From contig NZ_CP044067.1 in NCBI RefSeq assembly GCF_008693385.1, forward strand, positions 1,862,501-1,926,500: 64,000 nt of DNA. Direction: 5' to 3'. Numbering within the stretch: position 1 is the stretch's first letter; every line of letters begins with the position of its first letter. The position numbers were made by a program, and so were the translations under genes. The notes below the pieces were generated by a model, which was not told the origin of the DNA, searched no databases, and was given only the letters and a program-made list of their open reading frames with translations. Below, in pieces: positions 44,213 through 52,062 of the stretch. The stretch is from Cupriavidus pauculus (GTDB lineage Bacteria; Pseudomonadota; Gammaproteobacteria; Burkholderiales; Burkholderiaceae).

Positions 44213-46078
44213 ATGCAACGGGTCATTTTCGACGGCTGTGCGGGATGGTTGCACGGCAGTACGGGGCCCCTCGGTCCGCGGGATACGGGGGTAGTGTTGT
44301 GTTCGCCGCTGGGCCATGAGGCCGTGTGGTCGCACCGGGCCTGGCGCCATCTGGCCGATCAGCTGGCCGCCGCCGGCGTGCCGGTTTTGCGCTTCGATTA
44401 CGCGGGCACGGGCGACTCCGCCGATGTCGCCAGTCAGGACCCCATGATGCGCGCCGTGGCCGATATCGAGGCGGGCGCGGCGCTGTTGCGGCGGCATGGC
44501 GCCGTGGAAAAGGTCGTCTTGTGCGGGCTGCGCATGGGCGCGTGCCTGGCGGCCATGGCCGCGACGCGCGTGGGCGCATCGGGGCTCGTCATGCTGTCTC
44601 CCGTGGCCGACGGCCGCGCCTATCTGCGCGAGTTGCGCGCGCTCCACGCGGGCTGGCGCAACAGCGCCATTCCCGAACTGCAGCCGCCACCGGCACCCGC
44701 CGGCGATATGGATGTGCTGAGCTTCCGCATGCCCGCTGCCACTGTCGAGGCTATCCAGGCCCTGCGGCTCGATCGCCTCGACAAGGCGCCGGCCCCGCAC
44801 GTGCTGCTGCTCGATGCGGGACCGGAGCATGTGTCGCCGGCGCCCGCGCTTTTGGGGCAGTTTCATTCGCTCGGCGCACAGGTGCGGATGGAGAGGTTCG
44901 ACGAGTACCCGATGATGATGCGATCGGCCGAGTTCGCCGACGTGCCGTCACGCGCCTGGGCAGCCGTGGTCGGATGGGTGGCGGAGCGCTCGCAGCCCAA
45001 CGAGTCCCCCCACGAGTCAATCACGGCGGTCAGCGTCTCGCCACCGCCCGATACGCTGCTCGCGGACGGTATGGTGGAGCAGCCCGTGCGGCTCGGCAAC
45101 GGACGCCTGTTCGGCATCCTGTGCACGCCCGAGCGCGCCCCCGCCGATCTCGTCGTTATCTTTCCGAATACCGGCGGCAACCATCATGTCGGCGATGGCC
45201 GGATCTTCGTGGAGCTGTCGCGCCGTCTCGCACGCGAGGGCGTGGCGGCATTGCGGCTCGACGTCTCGCTGCTCGGCGACAGCCTCTGCGCGGCGCGTAC
45301 GATGGACCTGTCCAGCATCTACTCGCGCACGGCCCGCCACGACGTCAGCCTCGCCGTGGACGGCATGCGCGCGCATGGCTACCGGCGCATCGTGCTCGCC
45401 GGTGTCTGCTCGGGCGCCTTCCTGAGCCTGCACGCGGCACTGGCCAACCCGAACGTGACCGGCGTGGTGCTCGCGAACCTCGTCAAGTTCCGCTGGGATG
45501 CCGCCGACGAGGCCGAGGCATCGGACGACCTGCGCTCGGCACGTGTGTACTTGGCCGCGGCCTGCAAGTGGGAAAACTGGCGCCGGCTGCTGAGCGGCCG
45601 ACTCGATGTGGCGCGGATCGTCAGCGCGACGCTGCGGCGGATCCGGCATCGCGCACGTGCCGCGGGTGCCGCGGCGCACACGGAGGGCGGCGGCGAGTCC
45701 GGGGTGTCGGCGTTCGCGTGCGGCGCCGTGCGCGAGCTGAACCGGCGCGGCGTGCGCACCGATTTCGTCTATGGCGCCAGCGACGTGGGCCTGCGCGAAG
45801 TGCGGCTTGGCTTCGGACGGCAGCTGGAGGCGATTGCATCGCTGCCATCCGTCGATGTGCGTATCCTGCCGATGCTCGACCACTCGCTGTTCCTTGTGGC
45901 GAGCCGCGAGGCGTTTGCGGAGCAATTGCTCGCGCACGTGGCGCGCGTGCAGGATTCGATGGCACGCCAGTTGGTGCGCGTGGAGCGCGCGGCCGCGCGC
46001 AATACCGTGCGGCCGCCGCGCCCCGTGCGCGTGCCCGCGCGCGTCGCGCAGAATCCCGTCGCCCGTCAGAAGGACTGA
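44213..46078 (+). CDS. Tandem alpha/beta-hydrolase protein
   Basis: 621 residues made of two hydrolase domains. The first (about 1-265) has the nucleophile elbow CGLRMGAC, with arginine in the serine position, so it is probably inactive. The second (about 285-590) has AGVCSGAF, with cysteine in that position, and a late histidine in MLDHSLFLV. Each domain resembles the exosortase-associated hydrolases of polysaccharide clusters (VLCSPLGHEAVWSHRAWR; VIFPNTGGNHHVG). The last 40 residues are basic and disordered. It follows the wzc-like gene in the same direction. A role in tailoring or trafficking the glycan precursor is inference. Confidence 0.75.
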   Translation: MQRVIFDGCAGWLHGSTGPLGPRDTGVVLCSPLGHEAVWSHRAWRHLADQLAAAGVPVLRFDYAGTGDSADVASQDPMMRAVADIEAGAALLRRHGAVEKVVLCGLRMGACLAAMAATRVGASGLVMLSPVADGRAYLRELRALHAGWRNSAIPELQPPPAPAGDMDVLSFRMPAATVEAIQALRLDRLDKAPAPHVLLLDAGPEHVSPAPALLGQFHSLGAQVRMERFDEYPMMMRSAEFADVPSRAWAAVVGWVAERSQPNESPHESITAVSVSPPPDTLLADGMVEQPVRLGNGRLFGILCTPERAPADLVVIFPNTGGNHHVGDGRIFVELSRRLAREGVAALRLDVSLLGDSLCAARTMDLSSIYSRTARHDVSLAVDGMRAHGYRRIVLAGVCSGAFLSLHAALANPNVTGVVLANLVKFRWDAADEAEASDDLRSARVYLAAACKWENWRRLLSGRLDVARIVSATLRRIRHRARAAGAAAHTEGGGESGVSAFACGAVRELNRRGVRTDFVYGASDVGLREVRLGFGRQLEAIASLPSVDVRILPMLDHSLFLVASREAFAEQLLAHVARVQDSMARQLVRVERAAARNTVRPPRPVRVPARVAQNPVARQKD

Positions 46079-46132
46079 GCCGGCCCGCGCATGGTGCCCG
46101 CGGCCGGCGGCAACTTCAGCGCGGCGCTACGC

Positions 46133-47041
46133 TCAGAGTTCGGCGCTGCGCTCGGGCCGGCACTGTCCGGACAGCAGTTCGCGCAGACCGATGAGGTTGC
46201 CCGCGAGCCGCCCGCGACGGTCGATATGCGCCTCGGGGAAGAACGCTTTGCCGCTGTTGGCGAGAAGCGCGCGCAGCGTGTTGAGGATTGCTTCCCGCGC
46301 GGACAACGCGCCTTTCTCGTACAGGTACCACGCGTTGACGATCTGCGAGAAGCCGAGCCGTTTACCCGATGTCCGGCCGCCCGAGCGCAGTCCAAGATGC
46401 ACCCCGCGCGCGGCATGGACCTCGAGCAGCTGCCCCCGGCGTCCCACGGCGCGCGAGAAGTCCATATCCTCGAGCCAGCCATACAGCACCAGCCGTTCGT
46501 CGAAGCGGAGGTCGCCGATCGCGGCGCAGCGATATGCCATGTTGCAGCCGTAGAGCTTGCCCACCGGCACCAGCCCACCCGCGGGTGCATGCGCGGCATC
46601 GTCGGCGAGCAACGCCGCGGCCTGGTCCCAGTCGAGTGCATCGCCGTTGGCGCCGTCACGGATCACCGCGCCGGTCATGCCGGCCGCATTGGGACGCGCG
46701 TCGAAGCCTTCCGCGCAGCGCGCGAGCCAGTCCGTCGCGGGGACGAAGTCGTCATCCAGGAACACCACGATGTCGCTCGCTTGCAGCACCCGTTCCAGCC
46801 CGCGATTGCGTTGCGCGGGGAGACCCGCGGGCCCGAACAGGTACTCGATGGGCAACGTCGTGACGAACGGTGTTTCCACGTCGTCCTGCGAGGTGGCCGA
46901 GACCACCACGAGGTCCGGTGCGCGTGTCTGCGTCTCGAGCAGCCGTAGCACGTGCGAGAGGGCTTCCCGACGTCCCTTGGTGGCGATGATGACGGCGATG
47001 CGGTGCGCGTGTGCCGCGCCTGGTGTCCGATGCGGATTCAC
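46133..47041 (-). CDS. Family 2 glycosyltransferase
   Basis: 302 residues with the GT-A fold. Starts VNPHRTPGAAHAHRIAVIIA at GTG 47041, chosen because AGGGAG lies five bases upstream; the ATG at 47080 has no ribosome site. Nucleotide-sugar-binding IIATKGRREALSHVLRLLET and the metal-binding VVFLDDDFVP (DxD) are clear, as is YGWLEDMDFSRAVG, which holds the likely acceptor-side ED pair. No membrane helix. The sugar is unknown. It is convergent with the tandem hydrolase gene. Confidence 0.88.
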   Translation of the reverse strand: MNPHRTPGAAHAHRIAVIIATKGRREALSHVLRLLETQTRAPDLVVVSATSQDDVETPFVTTLPIEYLFGPAGLPAQRNRGLERVLQASDIVVFLDDDFVPATDWLARCAEGFDARPNAAGMTGAVIRDGANGDALDWDQAAALLADDAAHAPAGGLVPVGKLYGCNMAYRCAAIGDLRFDERLVLYGWLEDMDFSRAVGRRGQLLEVHAARGVHLGLRSGGRTSGKRLGFSQIVNAWYLYEKGALSAREAILNTLRALLANSGKAFFPEAHIDRRGRLAGNLIGLRELLSGQCRPERSAEL

Positions 47042-47263
47042 GTTTTCTCCCTGGGTTCTTCCTGTTGTTGGGGTAGTCATGCCAACTATGAGAACAGTGG
47101 CTCTCCGGCATCGGTCTGTTTGACCACCTACCCGGATGGTGACAGAGTGCGGCTTCACTCCACAGGCGTGTTTTGTGCGGAAGCGCACGGATGAAGGCAC
47201 CATCGGACTCGCAAGATGAGGCGATGATCCGGTGCGGCATGCACCGATGGCTGGAGCGTTTCG

Positions 47264-47845
47264 ATGAGCTGGACCCGCCGCGCCTGGCTGCGCAGCATTT
47301 CTGTCACTGCCCTTGCCGTCGCCTCGCGCGACCTCGCGGCGCATATTGGTACGGGGCCTGTCGATCCACTGGTGCCGGCACCCGATATCTGGGTGCTCGA
47401 CGCGACCGGTCAGCGCCGCCGCCTGCCCGAACTGCTTCTCGGCAAGGCCACTGCGGTGCAAACCATGTTCACGGGATGCAGTTCGGTGTGCCCGCTGCAG
47501 GGCGCGATGTTCGGCGCCGTGCAGGAGGGCCTGGCACGCAGCAGCGGACGCCGCCCGAAACGCCTGCTATCCCTCAGTATCGATCCCCTCGGCGATACCC
47601 CCCAGTCGATGCAGGCGTGGCTCCGCCAGATGAATGCGGGGCCATCGTGGGCGGGCGTGATTCCCGTCGGCGACGCGCGCGACCTCCGGAGCGCACTGGC
47701 CGGCCGCCCGCCCGACGCGAACCTCGATCGCCATACCACACAGGTCTACTTTTTCAACGCGGCGGCGCAGCTGTGCTGGCGTAGTCCGTCGCTGCCCGAG
47801 CCCGGGGACATCGTGACCGTCCTCGACCATCTGGCAAACACATAA
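47264..47845 (+). CDS. SCO1/SenC-like copper chaperone
   Basis: 193-residue thioredoxin-fold protein. The N-terminus (RRAWLRSISVTALAVASRDLAA) looks like a signal or anchor. The copper-binding motif is FTGCSSVCP (CxxxC), with the distant histidine in DRHTTQVYFFN, so all three ligands are present. GGAG lies seven bases before the ATG. It lies 59 bp upstream of a galactose-oxidase-type gene. In Streptomyces a Sco protein delivers copper to the radical oxidase GlxA, so the same role is likely here; the usual target, cytochrome oxidase, is not encoded nearby. Confidence 0.85.
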   Translation: MSWTRRAWLRSISVTALAVASRDLAAHIGTGPVDPLVPAPDIWVLDATGQRRRLPELLLGKATAVQTMFTGCSSVCPLQGAMFGAVQEGLARSSGRRPKRLLSLSIDPLGDTPQSMQAWLRQMNAGPSWAGVIPVGDARDLRSALAGRPPDANLDRHTTQVYFFNAAAQLCWRSPSLPEPGDIVTVLDHLANT

Positions 47846-47904
47846 CGGCACACGCGGACACCAAGACCATAACGTTTGAACCGGTTCACTTCAGGGGACC
47901 TAAC

Positions 47905-49845
47905 ATGAATCTCTACTCTCGCAACTGGTCGCCCCTTGCATGGCTTCCGAGGTGGATCGGCGCGTGCCTGCTGCCGCTGCTCCTCCTGTGCAGCGCGCCC
48001 GCGCAGGCGCAGTCGGCGCCCGTGCCCATCAAGCTGAGCGGCACCAATTTCTGTCTGGATATTTCGGGTGGCGTCGTCGACAACGATGCGCCGGCCATCA
48101 TCTGGACCTGTCATGGCGATGCCAACCAGCAGTGGATCCTGACTGCGTTCGGCAGCCAGTACCAGCTTGCCGCGTCGCACAGCAACAAGTGCCTGGATAT
48201 CCAGTACGCGAGCACCGCGAACAATGCGCCGGCCCTGCAGTGGACCTGCAGCGGCACGACCAACCAGCGCTACACGCTGAAGGCCCAGAACGGCGGCTAC
48301 GCGATCGTGGCCGTTCATAGCGGCAAATGTCTCGCGCCGAATTCGACTGCGGCCGATGGACAGGCCGTCGTGCAGAAGACCTGTACGGGCGCGGTGGCGC
48401 AGACGTGGAACATCACGATCCAGCAGGTCACGGTGCTGCCGTCGAAGTGGTCGGCGCCGATCACCCTGCCGCTGGTACCGGCGGCCGCGGCGAATCTGCC
48501 CAACGGCCGTATCCTCGTGTGGTCGGCCTACGATCGCTTCAACTTCGGTGGCGATAACGGGCAGACCTACACCGCCATCTTCAACCCGGCCAACAACACG
48601 TCCACCGAGAAGCTCGTGACGAACACCCAGCACGACATGTTCTGCCCGGGTACGGCCAATCTTCCGGACGGCCGGATCCTTGTCAATGGCGGCAGCAGCG
48701 ACTCCAAGACCAGCATCTACAACCCCAGCACCAATGCCTGGACGGCTGCGGCGGCGATGGTCAAGGGGCGCGGCTATCAGGGTGCTGTCACGCTGAGCAA
48801 CGGCGGCGTGTTCACGATCGGCGGCTCCTGGAGCGGCAACATCGGGGACAAGGACGGCGAGACCTGGCAATCGGCCACTGGATGGAAGCTGAACAGCGCC
48901 GTGTGGGACGACTACATCCTGACCGGCGATGCGGGCGGCATCTATCGCTCCGACAACCATGCCTGGCTGTTCGCGGTGTCCAACGGCCGCGTGTTCCATG
49001 CGGGCCCGAGCAAGCAGATGAACTGGATCGACACCGCGGGAAACGGCGGCGTGACACCCGCAGGCACGCGCGCGGCGGACGGCGATGCGATGAACGGCAA
49101 CGCCGTGCTCTACGACATCGGCAGGATCTTCACGGTCGGGGGCGCACCCGATTACGAGAACTCCAACGCCACCGCGAACGCGCATGTCATCGACATCCGT
49201 ACCACGACGCCCACGGTGCGCAAGGTGGCCTCGATGTCGTATGCACGGGCGTTCCACAACAGCGTGGTGCTGCCGAACGGACAGATCGTAGTGATTGGCG
49301 GCCAGGCCTGGCCGGTGACGTTCAGCGACGATGGCGCGGTGCTCGTGGCCGAGATGTGGGATCCGGCCACCGAGAAGTTCTCGCGCCTGGCATCGATGGT
49401 CACACCGCGCACGTATCACAGCGTGGCGCTGCTGCTGCCCGACGGCCGTGTGCTGAGCGGCGGCGGCGGTCTGTGCGGCAACTGCGCGACCAACCATCCG
49501 AACGTCGAGATCCTGACGCCGCCGTATCTGCTCAACGCGGATGGCACCGCGGCCACGCGGCCGGCCATCACCAACGCACCGGCCGACGCCTATCTCGGCA
49601 CCACCATCGCGGTCAACGCGACCGCGAACATGAAGGCATTCTCGCTGGTGCGGATGTCCTCGGTCACGCACTCGGTCAACAACGAGCAGCGCCGCATTCC
49701 GCTGAACTTCACGGTCGGCACGGGCGGCGAGTACCAGCTGCAGATTCCGGCCGATCCTGGCGTGGCGGTGCCTGGCTATTACATGCTGTTCGCCATGAAC
49801 GCCGCCGGGGTGCCGAGCGTGTCCGCGATCGTGCGCGTACGTTGA
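47905..49845 (+). CDS. Galactose-oxidase-type copper radical oxidase with a ricin-type lectin domain
   Basis: Secreted 646-residue protein. Signal peptide to about residue 36; ricin-type beta-trefoil (residues 40-172, QxW motifs such as QQW and QTW); seven-bladed Kelch barrel; C-terminal DUF1929 domain. The complete galactose oxidase active site is visible: Cys247 in MFCPG and Tyr291 in GRGYQGA, 44 apart as in the fungal enzyme (Cys228-Tyr272 crosslink), the stacking Trp309 in GGSWSG, Tyr504-His505 in PRTYHSV, and His589 in SVTHSV. It should oxidise primary alcohols of sugars to aldehydes, giving hydrogen peroxide. Its stop overlaps the cytochrome gene start (TGATG). Confidence 0.92.
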   Translation: MNLYSRNWSPLAWLPRWIGACLLPLLLLCSAPAQAQSAPVPIKLSGTNFCLDISGGVVDNDAPAIIWTCHGDANQQWILTAFGSQYQLAASHSNKCLDIQYASTANNAPALQWTCSGTTNQRYTLKAQNGGYAIVAVHSGKCLAPNSTAADGQAVVQKTCTGAVAQTWNITIQQVTVLPSKWSAPITLPLVPAAAANLPNGRILVWSAYDRFNFGGDNGQTYTAIFNPANNTSTEKLVTNTQHDMFCPGTANLPDGRILVNGGSSDSKTSIYNPSTNAWTAAAAMVKGRGYQGAVTLSNGGVFTIGGSWSGNIGDKDGETWQSATGWKLNSAVWDDYILTGDAGGIYRSDNHAWLFAVSNGRVFHAGPSKQMNWIDTAGNGGVTPAGTRAADGDAMNGNAVLYDIGRIFTVGGAPDYENSNATANAHVIDIRTTTPTVRKVASMSYARAFHNSVVLPNGQIVVIGGQAWPVTFSDDGAVLVAEMWDPATEKFSRLASMVTPRTYHSVALLLPDGRVLSGGGGLCGNCATNHPNVEILTPPYLLNADGTAATRPAITNAPADAYLGTTIAVNATANMKAFSLVRMSSVTHSVNNEQRRIPLNFTVGTGGEYQLQIPADPGVAVPGYYMLFAMNAAGVPSVSAIVRVR

Positions 49846-50267
49846 TGCGGGCGAGCGCCCGTCTGCGCAGGCTGGCGTGGCTGTTGGCCACCGCCAGTCT
49901 GTGGGTACAGGCCCAGGCGGCGACCGACGTCGACCGGGGGCGGCGCATCTTCCAGGGCGAGGCACCGGTCACCGCGCATATGCGCGGTGAAACCCGGCTG
50001 CTGCCGGCGGCCGCGGTGCGCTGCATCAACTGCCATGCGGCGGCGGCCGGCGCCGAGCCGCTCGGGCCCCGGCTGACCTCCGACTCCCTGCTCACGCTCA
50101 CCGCGCGCCGCGGTGGGCCTCCCACCGCTTACGACCGCGACGGCTTCTGCCACGCGCTGGCCAGCAGTATCGATCAGGGCGGGGTGCTGCTGGCGAAGGC
50201 GATGCCGCAATACCAGCTCGCGGATGCCGACTGCACCGCGCTCTGGTCGTTCCTGCTGACGCAGTGA
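49845..50267 (+). CDS. Small c-type cytochrome
   Basis: 140 residues. A signal peptide (hydrophobic residues about 9-24) leads to DVDRGRRIFQGEAPVTAH and a single heme site CINCH. The C-terminal half has DGFCHALASSIDQGG and a late methionine in AKAMPQY, a probable axial ligand. Its ATG overlaps the oxidase stop, so the two are made together. Such a coupled cytochrome could carry electrons to or from the copper oxidase or help with its activation. Cytochromes are not known to be needed by fungal galactose oxidase, so the link is inference from gene coupling. Confidence 0.87.
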   Translation: MRASARLRRLAWLLATASLWVQAQAATDVDRGRRIFQGEAPVTAHMRGETRLLPAAAVRCINCHAAAAGAEPLGPRLTSDSLLTLTARRGGPPTAYDRDGFCHALASSIDQGGVLLAKAMPQYQLADADCTALWSFLLTQ

Positions 50268-50291
50268 ATTCACCGATATAAGGACAACCGC

Positions 50292-51962
50292 ATGCGCAGT
50301 CTTCGCAGAAGTTTTCTCGCACGGCTCGGCGTGATCGGCAGCACGGGGGCCGCGCTCGCGGCCACCGGCGCATCGCGCAACGTGCTGGCCCGCCCCGCCG
50401 ACGACGGCGCGGGCGAGCGCGTGGTGTCCGTGGCCGAGTTCCAGGGGCTGGACCCGACTGGACGCTCGCCGTCGGATGGCGCGTTCGCCAGCGCCCTGCG
50501 CAACATGGCGACGCAGGTACGCCAGTCGGCCTTCGGCGAGAACCCGAACCTCATCGGCGGCAAGCGCATCGTGTTGCCGCCGGGCACCTATCGTCTGACA
50601 CGTCCGGGCGCGCTGTTCGATTCGTCATTGCTTTCGGGCCGCACGCAGGGGCTCGTCATCGAAGGCGACGGACCGCCCGGATCGGTCGTGATTCTCTACG
50701 ACCCGCGCGGAAGCGGTGCGCTGATCCGCAACCAGGACAAGGCGCTGGTCGTCCGTTTCCGCAATCTGCAGTTTCATGGCAAGGCGCCCAACAACGACCT
50801 GATCGACAGCGTGAGCGCCGGCGGCGCGCAGGACTATGCGTTCGACGATTGCATCTTCACGGGGGACTGGCGCTATGGCGCGAACCTGACGGGCGAGAAC
50901 TGCAACAGCGAATGGAAGTTCTGGCGCTGCGCGTGGGCCGGCAACTGGAAATCGTTTCTCTACGTCGGCAAGGACAACACGTCCGACCAGTTCCTCAACT
51001 ACTGGTTCGATCACTGCAAGTACTGGTCCTCGAGCAACTGGATCGACATGCAGCGCGGCGGCAACGTGAAGCTGACCGACTGCGATGTCAGCGGCTACGA
51101 GCCCGCCGGCCAGACGTATCTGTTCAACCTGCGCGGCAACAACCATGCGCTGGGCGTGTGCTCGTTCAAGGCCGAGGGGTTGCGCGTCGAACAGAAGACG
51201 AAGAACGCGGCGGTCATCTATTGCGAGTGGGAGCAGGGGAACATCGGGTTCAAGGATTGCGACTTCGGCTCGCAGGCCTACCAGCCCTATGCGGCCGGCA
51301 CGATCTCCGCGGTGTTTTCTCCCGGGAATACCGCCGGCGCGCAGGTGGTGTTCGACAACTGCGCGATCATGGGCAAGCACCAGTACAACGCGGGGCAGGG
51401 GCCGGCCGGCCAGGGCCGGGCGGTGTACCGCAACTGCGACTTCCTGAACTACAAGCATCCGGACGAAGCCGTGATGTTCTCGGAGGCCGGCAATCAGCTG
51501 GGCCGGCGCCGCGTGGTGACGATGGAAGGCTGCCGCGGAGACTCCAGCGGTGGCGTGTTCGCCGATGCCGAGATCGGCTGGCATGTGGCGGCCGCTGCCA
51601 CGGTCAGGACCAAGGTGGTGTCGTTCAAGAACGCGTTCGGCAGGCTGCCCTCGGCGGCCGACGGCGCGCAGACCGTGGTGCTGCCGCTCAATGCGATCGT
51701 CACGCGCGTGATCCTCGATGTGCCGCCCGGCGCCGCGACGTCGTCGGGCGCGGGCGTCTATACGATCCAGAGCGGCGAGGGCAAGCCCACGGTGCTCGCC
51801 ACGCTGCGCATGCAGCAGTTCTCGGCCGGCGGTCTGGCGGACCAGCGCACGGTCTTTCGCTGCACCACGCGGCAGCAGTGCACGCTAAGCCTGGTGGCCG
51901 GCGCCGGCACCGATCAGTCGCCCGGGGGCGGTGCGGTCGCGCTGGTGGAATATATCGGCTGA
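50292..51962 (+). CDS. Tat-exported right-handed beta-helix protein
   Basis: 556 residues. The N-terminus RRSFLARLGVIGSTGAALAA is a twin-arginine signal with a hydrophobic stretch. The body (about residues 45-450) has the GGKRIVLPPGTYRL start of pectate-lyase-like folds, then short turns with many CxF/CDF repeats (FDDCIFTGDW, FWRCAWAG, FDHCKYW, LTDCDVSGYE). A beta-sandwich-like tail ends it. Probably a polysaccharide lyase or glycan-modifying protein working in the periplasm on the product of this locus, but no catalytic residues can be assigned. It lies 24 bp after the cytochrome gene, likely in the same operon. Confidence 0.82.
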   Translation: MRSLRRSFLARLGVIGSTGAALAATGASRNVLARPADDGAGERVVSVAEFQGLDPTGRSPSDGAFASALRNMATQVRQSAFGENPNLIGGKRIVLPPGTYRLTRPGALFDSSLLSGRTQGLVIEGDGPPGSVVILYDPRGSGALIRNQDKALVVRFRNLQFHGKAPNNDLIDSVSAGGAQDYAFDDCIFTGDWRYGANLTGENCNSEWKFWRCAWAGNWKSFLYVGKDNTSDQFLNYWFDHCKYWSSSNWIDMQRGGNVKLTDCDVSGYEPAGQTYLFNLRGNNHALGVCSFKAEGLRVEQKTKNAAVIYCEWEQGNIGFKDCDFGSQAYQPYAAGTISAVFSPGNTAGAQVVFDNCAIMGKHQYNAGQGPAGQGRAVYRNCDFLNYKHPDEAVMFSEAGNQLGRRRVVTMEGCRGDSSGGVFADAEIGWHVAAAATVRTKVVSFKNAFGRLPSAADGAQTVVLPLNAIVTRVILDVPPGAATSSGAGVYTIQSGEGKPTVLATLRMQQFSAGGLADQRTVFRCTTRQQCTLSLVAGAGTDQSPGGGAVALVEYIG

Positions 51963-51994
51963 GAATATCGGCTGAGAAGCGCCCGGAAACGTCA

Positions 51995-52030
51995 AAGGGG
52001 CCGAGCCGCAAGGCTCAGCCCCTTCTTCTT
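51995..52030. terminator. Intrinsic terminator between convergent genes
   Basis: Stem GGGGCCGAGCC / GGCTCAGCCCC (one mismatch) around GCAA, followed by TTCTTCTT. It separates the beta-helix gene from the convergent wzc gene and may serve both. Confidence 0.7.
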
Positions 52031-52062
52031 GCGCGCCTTGGTGGTGGCGCTTTGGTGGTGAC

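Noticed and set aside
47041..47461. Longer start for the family 2 glycosyltransferase
   Set aside because: The upstream part has no conserved sequence or ribosome site, whereas AGGGAG sits five bases before the GTG at 47041.
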